NCBI GenBank assembly: GCA_014529385.2
Contig: CM043962.1
Location: 149,478,647-149,538,646 of the forward strand
Source of the DNA: Adiantum capillus-veneris
Lineage: Eukaryota > Streptophyta > Polypodiopsida > Polypodiales > Pteridaceae
Length of the DNA stretch: 60,000 nucleotides
Reading direction: 5' to 3'
Every line of letters begins with the position of its first letter. The stretch's first letter is position 1. The notes below the pieces were generated by a model that had not been told where the DNA came from, did no database searches, and was given only the letters and a program-made list of their open reading frames with translations. The translations under genes and the position numbers were made by a program. Below are positions 43,153-52,828 of this stretch, in pieces.

Positions 43153-44085
43153 TGTTAAAAGCTGGACACACCCCACGGCATCTAACTACTCGGCGGATTA
43201 TTATTTTTTTGTAATTAATCATTCATTGAGGAAAACCCCGTTTTTCACCTTGTAAATATTGAGACTTACAGAAGTTTCCAGATTGTATCTTAGTTTTGAT
43301 AGTTAGATGGAGTAGATGGATGATTTTGAAACTTTAGGGTTTGAGAAGTTGTAAGGTATATATATCACTTTTTGACCTTAATGAAAAACCTTTTGTCATT
43401 TTAAACAAGTTTAAGTTTGTGAGTGAGCGTACTGTGTACGTGAGAGAGAGTGTGAGCTTTGTCTTGACGCTACGTGTGCTACGGTGGTCGGAATCGAGTG
43501 CGGAGGAGTGCAGCGTGTTGCCCCCGACTAGAGCTACGAGCCGATACCAACATTGCGCGCGTACAGTCTGGCTTTGGGAGCTCCTTCTACGAGCTTCGTC
43601 GGTTGTTTGGGTGAGCATACGTTGTCCGATTTTGCATTGCAACATATCCACGCGTTCACATTGAGTAGAACTACACATTAGGCACTTCATATTTCAAAAA
43701 CGAAGACCTGCACATTTCGGCCAGACATCCTACGTATTTCTGCATCGGGTGTTTTGGGTCGTGATTTTGGTTCACAGACCTTAGGGAGAGTGGCCTATAG
43801 GTATTAGTAGGGTCTCCTTCAAGTTCTATGGTGTTTCGGAAGTGTTTGATAGGTATTCGACTCTAGCAAGCGTTGTAGGAAGCATCCTCTTTTGTTCTCT
43901 TGAAGACTGTGACTTAGACAAGTGGTAGGAGCCTCTGTAGGAATTAGTTAGGAGTCGGTCGAGTGTAGGTTGACACCTTATGCTTGCTTCCACGCGCTTG
44001 CGGGTCGAGCTTCGTCCTTAGCTGACATTACTTGTTAGGTGAGTTCTTGCTGTGCTGACGTCCGTCGCGGCGTACCCGTCCAACA
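43153..44085 (+). repeat. 3' LTR of element F (933 bp)
   Basis: It is collinear with 24453-25386 over the whole length with one or two single-base gaps and about 30-35 substitutions by eye. It ends CCGTCCAACA and is followed by the AGCAT duplication. Confidence 0.95.
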
Positions 44086-44090
44086 AGCAT

Positions 44091-45037
44091 TCCATCAGGA
44101 TCCATCAGAATCTTTCAAGGAATTTTCCAGTGCATTTAACCTATTTTTCCTATTTTTGACATTTTTCACTTATTGATTTAAGTGACTTGTTGGAAAGTAA
44201 GTAGGGCAAATTGAGTAAGTTGTATATAAGCAAACCTAAGCTAACACTAATTGGCAGAAGAGGCAGCAGGAGCACCTTGCTCAACAGGCAACTTCTCAGC
44301 AAGATCTTGGTGGCGTTTTCCCTCCAAGCAAGAACCTCAGCTTCCTAGCATTTTTCATCAGCAAGAAGTCTCATCGCCAATACCTCCAGTATCCAACGTT
44401 TTTCATCCTAGCTTCACTGCAAGACACCTCAGCCCTAGCGTTTCCAGAACCCCAAATCGGCCCCCATTTGCATGGCGTTTTCAGCAGATAAAGCACCAAC
44501 AGTTTTCAGCCTTTGACCACCTAAAGACTAGCAGATTTCAGTCCACAAAGACCAGCCCACATCAGCGTTTTTGGTTCCAGTCATTTTCAGCCATTAGCGT
44601 TTTTGGGACAGCAGCAGAGCGGCATTCGATTTGGGCCAGTAGCGTTTTTGGACAGCAGGACAAGAGCATCAGTTTTCAGCCCTTAGATCGGTCTAGCCAT
44701 CCCCGTCGTCGACATCGATCTAGCCTAGACTGGCATGAGTCACATGCACCCACTTTGTACCAGTCTGTGCAATCAATCATAGACCACTCTCGCCAACGAG
44801 AGTGGGGCCTTCGGAGGAGGGTTTTACAACGTCTCTGGTGTCGTATTCTCTTCTCTCTCTATCTCTCAGTCTCATACACTCTCATGCACAGTGTCCATCC
44901 ACTTTGTTAATGATCATTGCACTCTCTCATTAAGAACGGAAGGCTCTCCCTTCCATAAGAATAATAGGAACCCTTGAGCACAGTTCGGAGCAATCATCTT
45001 GAGCAAAGTTTCAACATTCATTCCACTGCACCTTACA
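44091..45037 (+). repeat. Solo LTR of family A, right part
   Basis: It resumes the family A LTR exactly where 24452 stopped (compare 5508-6540), carries the GCGTTTT/TTTTCAGCC cluster and the hairpin (44784-44805), and ends CCTTACA. A 219-codon open frame (44251-44910) lies within it, but the frame is not kept in the other LTR copies, so it is not called a gene. Confidence 0.9.
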
Positions 45038-45042
45038 GCAAG

Positions 45043-45135
45043 CTGGACAGAGATAACGATGATAAAGATTTGACAGAGGAGATCAGCATGGCACACGTAG
45101 CGGCGACCATAGTGCCCACGAAGTCAGATTTCTAG
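45043..45135 (+). pseudogene. Continuation of the frame interrupted at 24264
   Basis: Thirty acidic/Asp-rich codons (LDRDNDDKDLTEEIS and on) followed by TAG, in phase with 23998-24264 when the solo LTR and one target duplication are ignored. Confidence 0.4.
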
Positions 45136-45177
45136 TCAAAAGGCAGTTGTCGCCACGAGCTTCAACCAAAGGGAGGC

Positions 45178-45371
45178 TGTCACAAAACGGGAGCGTACAC
45201 GAGCACTTTGAAAATCTAAAAATTATAATTCTTTGAAAACATGAGAGAAGGGAGAAGATCGACACAGTATTGGGGACCAGAAGATAGGTTGGTCCCCCCC
45301 GTTAAGAGTATTCTTTTATTCAGAGAGAATTCTTATACAAGCACGAGAACCCGAGGAAACCCCTCCGTTCT
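45178..45371 (-). repeat. Truncated 3' LTR of element G
   Basis: It matches 46841-47050 closely (TGTCACAAAACGGGAGCGTA...) and stops at CCGTTCTG, after which the copies diverge. The C-run after CTGGTC/TTGGTC is 7 bases here against 20 in the other copy. Confidence 0.9.
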
Positions 45372-45398
45372 GGATCCTGGATCATAAAGAATCAATAC

Positions 45399-46770
45399 TC
45401 ACTGGTTGTTCAAAGACCCCCAGCCCTTCAGAAGTTGACGCTTCCCTTTCTCCGTTTCTGTGTTTCCTTGAACATCTGGAATTGAGTTCGAGCTTGGTGG
45501 AGCGGGTTCCTTCCTTGCTTTCTCTTGCCTCGTAGAGGCTTGTTCTTGCCGTTGCTGCTTTAGCGGGCAATCCGGTTTCATATGTCCTTTCTCGCCACAG
45601 TAGAAGCATCTTCCTTCCTCTCTGAAAGTTTGAAGTTGAGTAGGAGAAAGGTACTTAGTTTGCTTGCCAGTGCCCTCTGGCTTCTTAGAATGATCATCGT
45701 CTCTAGATGGAGGACGTTTTCTTCCTTGGCCCCCATGGTCATCGTAGACCCCTCTTTGCCTTGCACGGTAAGTGCTATGCTCCATCTTTCTAGGCGTCCC
45801 AGTTGAGTGCAAATCCTCAGCAATGATTGCTGACTCTATCATCCTTTGAAGAGTATCATGCGGATACACCTTCATACTCTTTCGAAGCTGCGGTTGGAGA
45901 CCCGCTTCGAATTTTCTTTTCTTTTCCTCGTCGGCAATCCTCATGAAGGGGGTGACCTTCAGAAGAACCGACCAATACTTGTCCACATAAGTCGTTACTC
46001 TTTCATGTTCCTTCTGGGCAAGCCAGTCCCATTCCTTCCGTATGTCCTGCTCGAAGTCAGGTGGAAGAAATTGTTCATAAAATTCAGATTTGAATCTCTC
46101 CCAAGTTATGGCCTGAGAACCTTCCAGAATCTTGGCTAACCACCAATTACTTGCCGTTTCCTTGAGGTGCATCCCCACGGCGTAATTTGGATCTTTCTGT
46201 GAAGTGCCCATTGGTAAAGACGACTTCAAACTGTTTGATGAAGGACAGTGCTTTGGAGATGTCTCTTCGTCCGTTGTAGGTTTCGAACTTGATGTCCTTG
46301 TCGCCTGATTTGAAGACTCTCATGCGATGTTGAGACTTGCGACCTTGCTTCTTGAATCGAGTCTTATCTTTAGGTTGATGTAGGGTAGTGGCAGTAGTAG
46401 CTGCTTCCTTCTTCTGACGAGATGATCGAGAAGTAGAAGTATAATCAGGAGAGTAAGATGGAGATGAGATAGAGATGTCCTTGCTCTCGTCTAGCAAAGA
46501 GAGCACTTTTTCCTGGCCTTTCCTTGAAGTAGGCCGTTCATTCCGATCCGAAGATCCTTTGTGCACCTCGGCACGTTCTTCTTCTCTTGCCTCCTGTGGT
46601 CTCACGCCAACAGTGTTGTCTGGATGCTTGGCTGCATCAGTTCCATTCGTTTTCTTCATTCCGCCCAAAAGCTTTTGGACGTCTGGCAACAGTAAGATTG
46701 GTTGCAACTCCGCAAGCTGAGCTTGCACTTGCTGAAGCTCCTCTTCAACGCTTCTCCCTTGGCTCGACAT
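45399..46770 (-). pseudogene. gag: Element G gag with zinc knuckle, one frameshift
   Basis: The minus-strand ATG at 46768-46770 gives MSSQGRSVEEELQQVQAQLA, with a predicted N-terminal coiled coil and a Ser/Lys-rich stretch, then the start of the capsid domain (FETYNGRRDISKALSFIKQF). A frameshift between 46147 and 46229 leads to AVGMHLKETASNWWLAKILE, WERFKSEFYEQFLPPDFEQD and FEAGLQPQLRKSMKVYP, the standard gag capsid pattern. The knuckle CFYCGEKGHMKPDCP lies near 45585. It ends at a stop at 45399. Without the frameshift the protein would be about 455 residues. It would form the particle; pol is absent here. Confidence 0.93.
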
Positions 46771-46827
46771 GGTTCTTCCCGTTCTTCCCGGAATCGTCCT
46801 TCTTTGCAGAGAAAGAGAGGAGTCCGA

Positions 46828-46839
46828 GCTCTGATACCA
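46828..46839 (-). other. Primer binding site of element G
   Basis: The minus strand reads TGGTATCAGAGC one base after the LTR end (TTTTGTGACA): an initiator tRNA-Met-type site. Confidence 0.9.
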
Positions 46840-46956
46840 GTGTCACAAAACGGGAGCGTACACGAGCACTTAGAAAATCTGAAAATTATAATTCTTTGAA
46901 AACATGATAGAAGGGAGAAGATCGACACAGTATTGGGGACCAGAAGATGGGCTGGT

Positions 46957-46976
46957 CCCCCCCCCCCCCCCCCCCC
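46957..46976 (+). repeat. Poly-C tract (20 C) in the element G LTR
   Basis: Uninterrupted run of 20 C; the 3' LTR remnant has only 7 at the same place. Confidence 0.95.
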
Positions 46977-47069
46977 GTTAAGAGTATTCTTTTATTCATG
47001 GAGAGAATTCTTATACAAGCACGAGAACCCGAGGAAACCCCTCCGTTCTGTAGTCTTAGACCCAAAGGT

Positions 47070-47189
47070 CGTGCTTTCCCGTAAAGGGCTTGGGCACAAG
47101 GCCGTTCCTTCCCGTGAGGGACTTAGGCGCGAAGCCGTACTTTCCCGTAAGGGACTTAGGCGTGAAGCCGTACTTCCCGTGAAGGGCCT
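47070..47189 (+). repeat. 33-bp tandem repeat in the element G LTR
   Basis: CGTGCTTTCCCGT-type units begin at 47070, 47103, 47136 and 47169, a constant 33-bp step, with the later units most alike (CGTACTTTCCCGTAAGGGAC). Confidence 0.9.
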
Positions 47190-48023
47190 TTCTGTGAGAC
47201 GGGAGATTCCTGCAAAACAAACCACACAAAGCAGCAATTATCAATGCGTATCAACACCTTATACCTGTCGCTCCTTGCTCGGAGAATCAACCTCCGTACT
47301 CAATCGTCACGCGAGCACTTGCAAATTCCGTCGCGAGTCTTTGCTCCAGAATCCCAGCGCTTGCACTTCCTGCTGCTTCCGGCCCCTCCAAACTGAAACG
47401 CTAGCCACCCTTTTATAGGGTCTGACACCCGGCAGGAATAGGGGTCCAAAAGCAGAGCTTGGCGCTCCTAGAGAGAGGAGAGAGAAAATCGCGTTTTCTA
47501 GAGAGAGGAGAGAGAGAGAGATCGCAATTCATCCCCCCGTGCGTTGGTTTTAGCGCTGGCTTTTTCTATAAGAGCCTTGTCTGCTTTATTTTATTAATAA
47601 ATGGGCCGGTCACTTAAAAGTGACCAGTCACTTTATAAAATAAAGTGTGAACCTGTTCAAACTTTAAAAACTCACTCAGTTAGTGAAAACAATGCTACAC
47701 GGACACATTCCAGGCGTCCCCGGGTGCAGGACACGACACAAATGCAATGCAGACACAGACTCCTCGCGGAAAAACATCTGTCCTCCCGCGACTGTTGCTG
47801 CTTTTCGTAAAAAGCTTCATTGAACCCATCTTTATTCTTGTGCTTGCGTTCTTACGCGTATTTTCTTACTCAGTTTGGATTTCCTCCTTAGCCTACGGAA
47901 TGCCCCCTTACTGATGCACCCGTCACCCATCATGTGACGCATCAGAGGCACTCGTAACCCGGCCCTTTCCACTGAACTTACGGAAACTCCTTCGCGATGT
48001 TTACCGTCACCCATCAAATGACA

Positions 48024-48567
48024 CATCAGAGTTGTCCGTTCCTTATGGCAGTTCCTGTAGCTACAATCTTTTTAACAGTTCTTAGTGCACATAATAAAAT
48101 ATCCTAAAAAAGAGATTTAATCATTAAAAATAAGAAAATAGTCCAATTAGCAACAGAGGCTTGTGAGTGGCGAAGAGGGACAAGCAGTGCTCCCTATAAA
48201 TAGTTTGGACCCTTGTGTTAGAGGTTAAGTTATTGGTGTTTGAACCCGTGGGTCGGAGTTCAAGGCACATGCATATGGCAAGGAATCAATCAAACATATC
48301 TAAAACACTATGGATTTGCGCGCCAATCCAATGTTGTTGGTTGGACTATGGAGAGGATGTGTTTCGAAGTTCATTGTCTCAGAATGTTTGGACGTGATGT
48401 GTTCACAATTCACGAATGGGGATTCTTGGACGTAGTGTGGTCTGCAGTTCAATTTCTACAAGGCAACCGATGCTCAAGATGTCATTCTTGTAAGGTAAAA
48501 AGTGGAGGGTAGCAAAATCGAGGTGTACCCAATTGGTGGCCACTTCTGGGTGTCCATTGTAGCTTAT
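48024..48567. other. Stretch between elements G and H, no gene recognised
   Basis: Short frames only (up to 90 codons at 48240-48512, without a known motif). Confidence 0.5.
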
Positions 48568-49222
48568 TGTCACAAATTGCTGACATGTCAAAGCCCTGAA
48601 GAAAGGGAGCCAACTTGCAAATGTCGATCGAGGGGCCTAAACCCTAAGAAGAACAAGTAACTGAAGAAGAAGTCCTACCAACTTATGGGGATCCCGTCCG
48701 ATGGGGCCCCAGTGACATAAAGAAACTAAAATAAAGCAGGATCTACACGCAAAAATTGATGACGTGGCAGATTTCTGAAAATTGCGTTGGCATGATGACG
48801 TGGCAGGCCGTACGGATTTTTGTGTTTTGCGTTGGCTGATAACGTGGCAGCTGTACGGATTTTCGTAAATTACGCTGACTGATTTTTGGCTTTGCTTTTG
48901 GACCAGAAGCTTTTGAGTTTGAAGGCTTTTTACTGTAAACTGCTTTTGGGGCCTAGGGCCTTTAAATATGAGGTTAGGGCTCATTCTCTGGCATGCTTCC
49001 TGGTGAAGGTGCAGAGTTTGGAGTACCGGCTTGTACTGTGTTGATGCAATATAAAGAAATACCGAAAGGGGCACCAAGGTTTGAGGCCAATACTCTCTGG
49101 GATAGAATTCCGCCACTCCGTGTCGCGAGTCGTCTCTCTCTTTCAGTTCAGTTGTTATTGAAGTGCTAAAAGTCTGTTCAGTCTGTTCTTTTCTATTGGC
49201 ACGTGGTGCCCGTCTTGTGACA
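48568..49222 (+). repeat. 5' LTR of element H (655 bp)
   Basis: It starts TGTCACAAATTGCTGACATG and ends GTCTTGTGACA, followed by the primer site. It contains three tandem, ~40-bp units with TGACGTGGCAG or GATAACGTGGCAG at about 48761, 48797 and 48840. Confidence 0.92.
48761..48880 (+). promoter_or_regulatory. Three TGACGTGGCAG-type units in the element H LTR
   Basis: TGACG plus ACGTGG is the core bound by plant bZIP factors (as-1/G-box types). Similar CCACGTCA strings occur in the element C LTRs (8489, 10353 region). The second LTR of H lacks this part entirely. An enhancer role is inference. Confidence 0.45.
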
Positions 49223-49223
49223 G

Positions 49224-49235
49224 TGGTATCAGAGC
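49224..49235 (+). other. Primer binding site of element H
   Basis: TGGTATCAGAGC one base after the 5' LTR end. Confidence 0.9.
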
Positions 49236-50080
49236 ATCAGGCGTGTGATTTTCTGAAAGCACACTGGTCCTACAAAAGAGCAGACAAAGCTATTGAAATT
49301 TGATTTGAGTCATCTTCGCCCTCTAACCTGGACCTATTAGCCACTCCCACCCTTACTTTATCGCGCATCGGACGCGCTCCGTCTTCACCGCTCATGTCTT
49401 ACAGGGCATAAGCCATTAAGATCACTTGCAAGAGAAGGATCCAAGATTTGTTTCGAGTCACTGTTTTTCTCAAAAGCAGTGCCATGCAGATGTTGGTGTC
49501 TATAGCTACCAAGCAACACACTCCAAGGACTTGGCAAGCTTTCAAGAAAATTTTTGCCCGAAGTTATATGGTTTTTGACATCTTCCTTTAGAGTGCAACT
49601 TCAGGCAGAGTGGGGTATCCTGAAATGCTTGCCATCGAAACCCTAGCAGATTATAACTTGAAATTTCTCGACATCTCCTAGTAGATGTCTCTTCACGAGC
49701 AGATGACCTTGGAGGTTTAGTGCGATTGCTATCTTGAGACTACCATCGCCGCCAAAGAAACACTGTTTGTCCAAGAGCTAATGAACAATGCTGTGCTCAA
49801 CCCTAATTTTTTTGGTGCAGGTTTCAAGATGGAAACTCAGTCTACTTTTCGAGCTCGACTAATGTCGAGATTGCTTTTTAAGTTTGAGTTCTGTTTGAGA
49901 ACTTGTTTGGTGATCCTGTTTGGAATTTGTTTGGAATTTGTTTGGAATAGATGGTATCTGTTTTGAACCTGTCTTGGTGCCGATTTGAATTGTTTGAATC
50001 TGGTTTGATACTTGTTTAAATGATTGGAGATTTTACTCCTGTGTGGAGAAGTGAGAAATACTGTTTTGGTATTGTTTGAC
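49236..50080 (+). pseudogene. Element H interior with a faint gag remnant
   Basis: Around 49500-49810 a frame with stops reads HTPRTWQAFKKIFARSYMVF and ALSO, later, ADYNLKFLDIS and KETLFVQELMNNAVLNP. The W-x2-F-K-x2-F pattern followed by L-x2-Y--KF is gag-like. There is no zinc knuckle, protease or RT. Confidence 0.45.
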
Positions 50081-50433
50081 CCTCGGAACGACGCAGGCCG
50101 ATGCTTGGGGAGCGTTTCGTTGTATGTTTGAAAACCTCCGAACGACGCAGGCCGATGCCTGGGGAGTGTTTGGTTGTATGCTTGTAAAATAATTGTTGTT
50201 GTGACTCCCGGCCAGGACCTGGATGGTTATGCGGGAGGAGTATTAAGAAGTCTGAGCAGTGGTTACTCTCAGCACCTCCAAACGACGTAGGCTGTGGTCT
50301 AGGGGGCGTTTGGTTGTAAAAGGCCTCTATATCTCCCGGCCCGGACCTTTTTAGGTTATGTGGGAGGAGTGATGAGGGAGTCGTTCAATATCTCCCAGCC
50401 CAGACCTTGTTAGGTTATGCGGGAGGAATGTTC
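50081..50433 (+). repeat. Two interleaved repeat motifs in the interior of element H
   Basis: Motif 1 (GAACGACGCAGGCCGATGC..., about 45 bp) occurs at 50081, 50134 and 50274. Motif 2 (TCCCGGCC-GGACCT...GTTATGCGGGAGGA, about 44 bp) occurs at 50204, 50332 and 50390. Each motif 2 can fold with an outer CTCCC/GGGAG stem; two of them also have an inner ACCT/AGGT stem. Confidence 0.75.
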
Positions 50434-50780
50434 ATCGGCGGCTTTATGTTTCTATGTCTTGTAACATGCATATGTGAGCATTTGTGTTGCATTGTGATGT
50501 GCCAACCACTGAATATTCCTAATTGGATGAGATTGCCTGGGTATGTAATTTTAGTACATCAAGACACCCGTGGAAGATCAGTACGGTCTGGGTGTGATGG
50601 CTAATTTTACTACGCCGGAATATCGAGAGTTCCAATCAGGACGAAAGGAGAAGCTAACTCCTTAACAAAAAGAGCAAACTGATTGTCCCTCAGAATTTCC
50701 CTCGGAATGACCGTCGGAAATTTTTGAGCTAACTTGAGTTGTTTTGCAGATATGCTATAATTGCGGACGATTACTCTCGT

Positions 50781-50794
50781 TCAAGAAGGGGAGA
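50781..50794 (+). other. Polypurine tract of element H
   Basis: AAGAAGGGGAGA lies directly before the TGTCACAAAC start of the 3' LTR. Confidence 0.8.
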
Positions 50795-51211
50795 TGTCAC
50801 AAACTGATGACGTGTCAAAGCCCTGAAGAAGGGAACCAACTTGTAGATGTCGGCCGAGGGACCTAAACCCTAAGAAGAACAAGTAACTGAAGAAGAAGTC
50901 CTACCAACTTATGGGGATCCCGTCCGATGGGCCCCAGTGACATAAAACCTTTAAATGTGAGGTTAGGGCTCATTCTCTGGCATGCTTCCTGGCGAAGGTG
51001 CAGAGCGTGGAGTACCGGCTTGTACTGTGTTGATGCAATATAAAGAAACATTGAAAGGGGCGCCAAGGTTTGGGGCCAATACTCTCTGGGGTGGAATTAC
51101 ACCACTCCGTGTCCAGTGTCGTCTCTCTCTTTCAGTTCAGTTGTTATTAAAGTGCTAAAAGTTTGTTCAGTCTGTTCTTTTCTATTGGCACGTGGTGCCC
51201 GTCTTGTGACA
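50795..51211 (+). repeat. 3' LTR of element H (417 bp, internally deleted)
   Basis: It aligns with the 5' LTR on both sides of a gap corresponding to about 48722-48958 (about 237 bp) of the 5' LTR. It ends GTCTTGTGACA. Confidence 0.9.
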
Positions 51212-51433
51212 CTTCTTCGTCGACTTTGTCTCACCATTTATGTCCACTATGAGCTGCAAAGAAGGTGTTAGAGTTATAGCATCTCAAGTGAACTGCCCAA
51301 TGTGATCCCATTGTACTTATTTTACTTATTTGTCAAAGTCTGGGTAGGGCAATTTACTAAGGTAGCTATATAAGCACACTAGCCGCCATTGTATTATCAT
51401 CAATTATTGACTGCCAAGTTGATTGGTTCAAGA

Positions 51434-51434
<1 letters not shown>

Positions 51435-51510
<76 letters not shown>
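51435..51510 (+). repeat. (CT)n microsatellite, about 38 units
   Basis: Uninterrupted CT repeats. Long open frames seen on both strands here are a by-product of the repeat. Confidence 0.97.
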
Positions 51511-51512
<2 letters not shown>

Positions 51513-52290
51513 AAACGACGCATAGCACATTCATGCCACTTGTGATTAGACGGAACCTCAAGGCCAAGGTACTTAAAGCTCTCAACAACTTCAAGTGTCT
51601 CATTGTTGTACACAATGCATGGCTTCTCCTTATGGTTGGTTTTCACAAGCATAACCTTTGTTTTGGATTCATTCACAATCAGCCCACTATGCAAGCAAAA
51701 AGAAGTGGTTTGGGAGATGGGATGCATTACACTTGCTACATGATGCTTCAATTGACTCCCAAGTGAATGAAGCTTTTCTACAACGCCAATGTATTACGGC
51801 TTGGGAGAAATCCGGTGGATCACGCTCCATACATTACACCACCCATATTGCCCCCAACTACAAAACCATGCTCTTCGCTGAAAGGAAATCGTACTCATGC
51901 TTACATGCTTGAGCCTATCCCCTTGTCGACAATACGCACTATCGCAGCCATTCAGCTTAGCTCCCATTCACTTAGATGTGAGATAGGTCGTGGGGGCAAT
52001 GGAGAAGAGTCAAATTGACTGTGCACATTATCCTCACTGCAAGTTCGAGAGTCTGAGTATCACACACTACTCGAGTGCTCAGCTTTTGGTCACATCCGAA
52101 CTTGCTTCTCTCACATTTTCAGCCATAACTTAGACCTACACACTTTCCTCTCCCAGCCAAAGTGTGGGCTCTCCATTGCGACTCTCATCACCACAATTTT
52201 GGAGCATCGAGTCACTCATCAACCATACACATACTACATCACATGTAACTTTGGTCCCATAGGTCATATTTGACCTCTGAGGACGATAAT
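51511..52290 (+). mobile_element. 5'-truncated and 5'-inverted LINE
   Basis: The minus strand of about 51514-51693 encodes an RT segment: SGLIVNESKTKVMLVKTNHK and VESFKYLGLEVPSNHKWHEC. The plus strand from about 51694 encodes the C-terminal part of the same kind of protein: KKWFGRWDALHLLHDASIDS, FLQRQCITAWEKSGGSR, then after a frameshift near 51890 LEPIPLSTIRTIAAIQLSSH and LQVRESEYHTLLECSAF. The V-SKTKVM...FKYLG block is typical of non-LTR RTs. Opposite orientations of adjoining parts of one ORF are the mark of an inverted insertion. The 3' end lies near AATAAAATCTAGA (52288-52300). Confidence 0.78.
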
Positions 52291-52299
52291 AAAATCTAG

Positions 52300-52822
52300 A
52301 CTGTCGCCCCTTTCGTTATTTCTTTATTATTGCTCTTTGCAAAGTATAACTCCCAAGGGTCCAAATTTCTTCGAGACTATGCTCCAAATACTCTGCGAAT
52401 AAGTGGTCCTTTGGGCACTTAAAAACGCAAGGGTCCAACTTTCTTCGAGACTATGCTCCAAATACTCTGCAGATAAGTGGTCCTCTGGGCACTTAAAAGC
52501 GTACAAGGGTTGCTAAAAAGAAGAGCCCCAAAAGTACTCGATCCAAAAGCACTGCACCCAAAAGCATCTGCTCCAAAAGCTCCACGGAAAACTAACAAAT
52601 CTGCCGGCGCATTTTTAGAAAATTGCTACAACCTACCACATCAAAACTATAAGCGCAAATCACGGAATTCCGTACAGCCATGCCACATCAGCAGTCAGTG
52701 CGATTTATGACAGCCTCAGCCAGAGTTCAAGCTTTTGGCGATTGGGTTTTAGGGCCTAGGCCCCTCGGCTAGTGCTCCATAATTTCTTCAACTCAATAGG
52801 GGTTAGGTTTTAAATTCCTAAC
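52300..52822 (-). repeat. LTR fragment of the element C family
   Basis: The start resembles 10110-10200 (GCCCCTTTC-TTATTTCTTTATTATTG, then AACTCCCAAGGGTCCAA) and the end matches 20340-20450. A stretch of about 85 bp (AAGGGTCCAA...GGGCACTTAAAA) is present twice in tandem at about 52352-52424 and 52428-52498. Confidence 0.75.
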
Positions 52823-52828
52823 AGGCAT

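Larger units (their letters stand above)
24453..44085 (+). mobile_element. Element F: giant (19.6-kb) OTA-type Ty3 retrotransposon, full length
   Basis: Both LTRs, the primer site, gag, protease, RT, RNase H, integrase, an extra protease-like domain, an extra ORF and the polypurine tract are present, and AGCAT flanks both ends exactly (24448-24452 and 44086-44090). It sits in the solo LTR of family A. The tRNA-Asp-type primer site, the RT flavour (FLDGFSGYNQ, YMDD) and the lack of a chromodomain point to the OTA (Athila/Tat-like) side of Ty3. The two LTRs differ at roughly 30-35 positions by eye in about 934 bp, so the insertion is not very recent. Confidence 0.93.
45178..48023 (-). mobile_element. 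Element G: minus-strand gag-only LTR retrotransposon
   Basis: On the minus strand the order is 5' LTR (46841-48023), primer site (46828-46839), gag (46770 to 45399) and a truncated 3' LTR (45178-45371). Pol is missing, and the gag stop is only about 27 bp from the LTR remnant, so a deletion removed pol and the U3 of the 3' LTR. No matching target duplication is seen (GAGGC against CATCA). Confidence 0.85.
46841..48023 (-). repeat. 5' LTR of element G (about 1183 bp)
   Basis: On the minus strand it starts TGTCATTTGATGGGTGACGG and ends TTTTGTGACA. A related string GTCACCCATCATGTGACGCATCAGAG about 90 bp inside echoes the start. A TATA-like CCCTATAAAAGGG (minus strand, 47408-47420) is a candidate promoter. 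The outer boundary is inferred from the TG and the inverted TGTCA ends, as the other LTR is truncated. Confidence 0.75.
48568..51211 (+). mobile_element. Element H: non-autonomous LTR retrotransposon (2.6 kb)
   Basis: Two related LTRs (48568-49222 and 50795-51211), an initiator tRNA-Met-type primer site, a 1.57-kb interior without pol, and a purine tract before the second LTR. The flanks CTTAT (48563-48567) and CTTCT (51212-51216) are a 5-bp duplication with one change. This fits a small non-autonomous or strongly deleted Ty3-type element. Confidence 0.88.

Noticed and set aside
44251-44910. 219-codon open frame
   Set aside because: It lies wholly inside the solo LTR of family A; the corresponding parts of the other two LTRs do not keep the frame.
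48215-48512. Possible SINE or small gene between elements G and H
   Set aside because: A weak GGAGTTCAAGGCA string resembles a pol III B box, but no A box, tail or second copy was seen.
51389-51766. Frames of 71-125 codons through the (CT)n tract on both strands
   Set aside because: A pure dinucleotide repeat is open in several frames; these encode Leu-Ser or Glu-Arg runs only.
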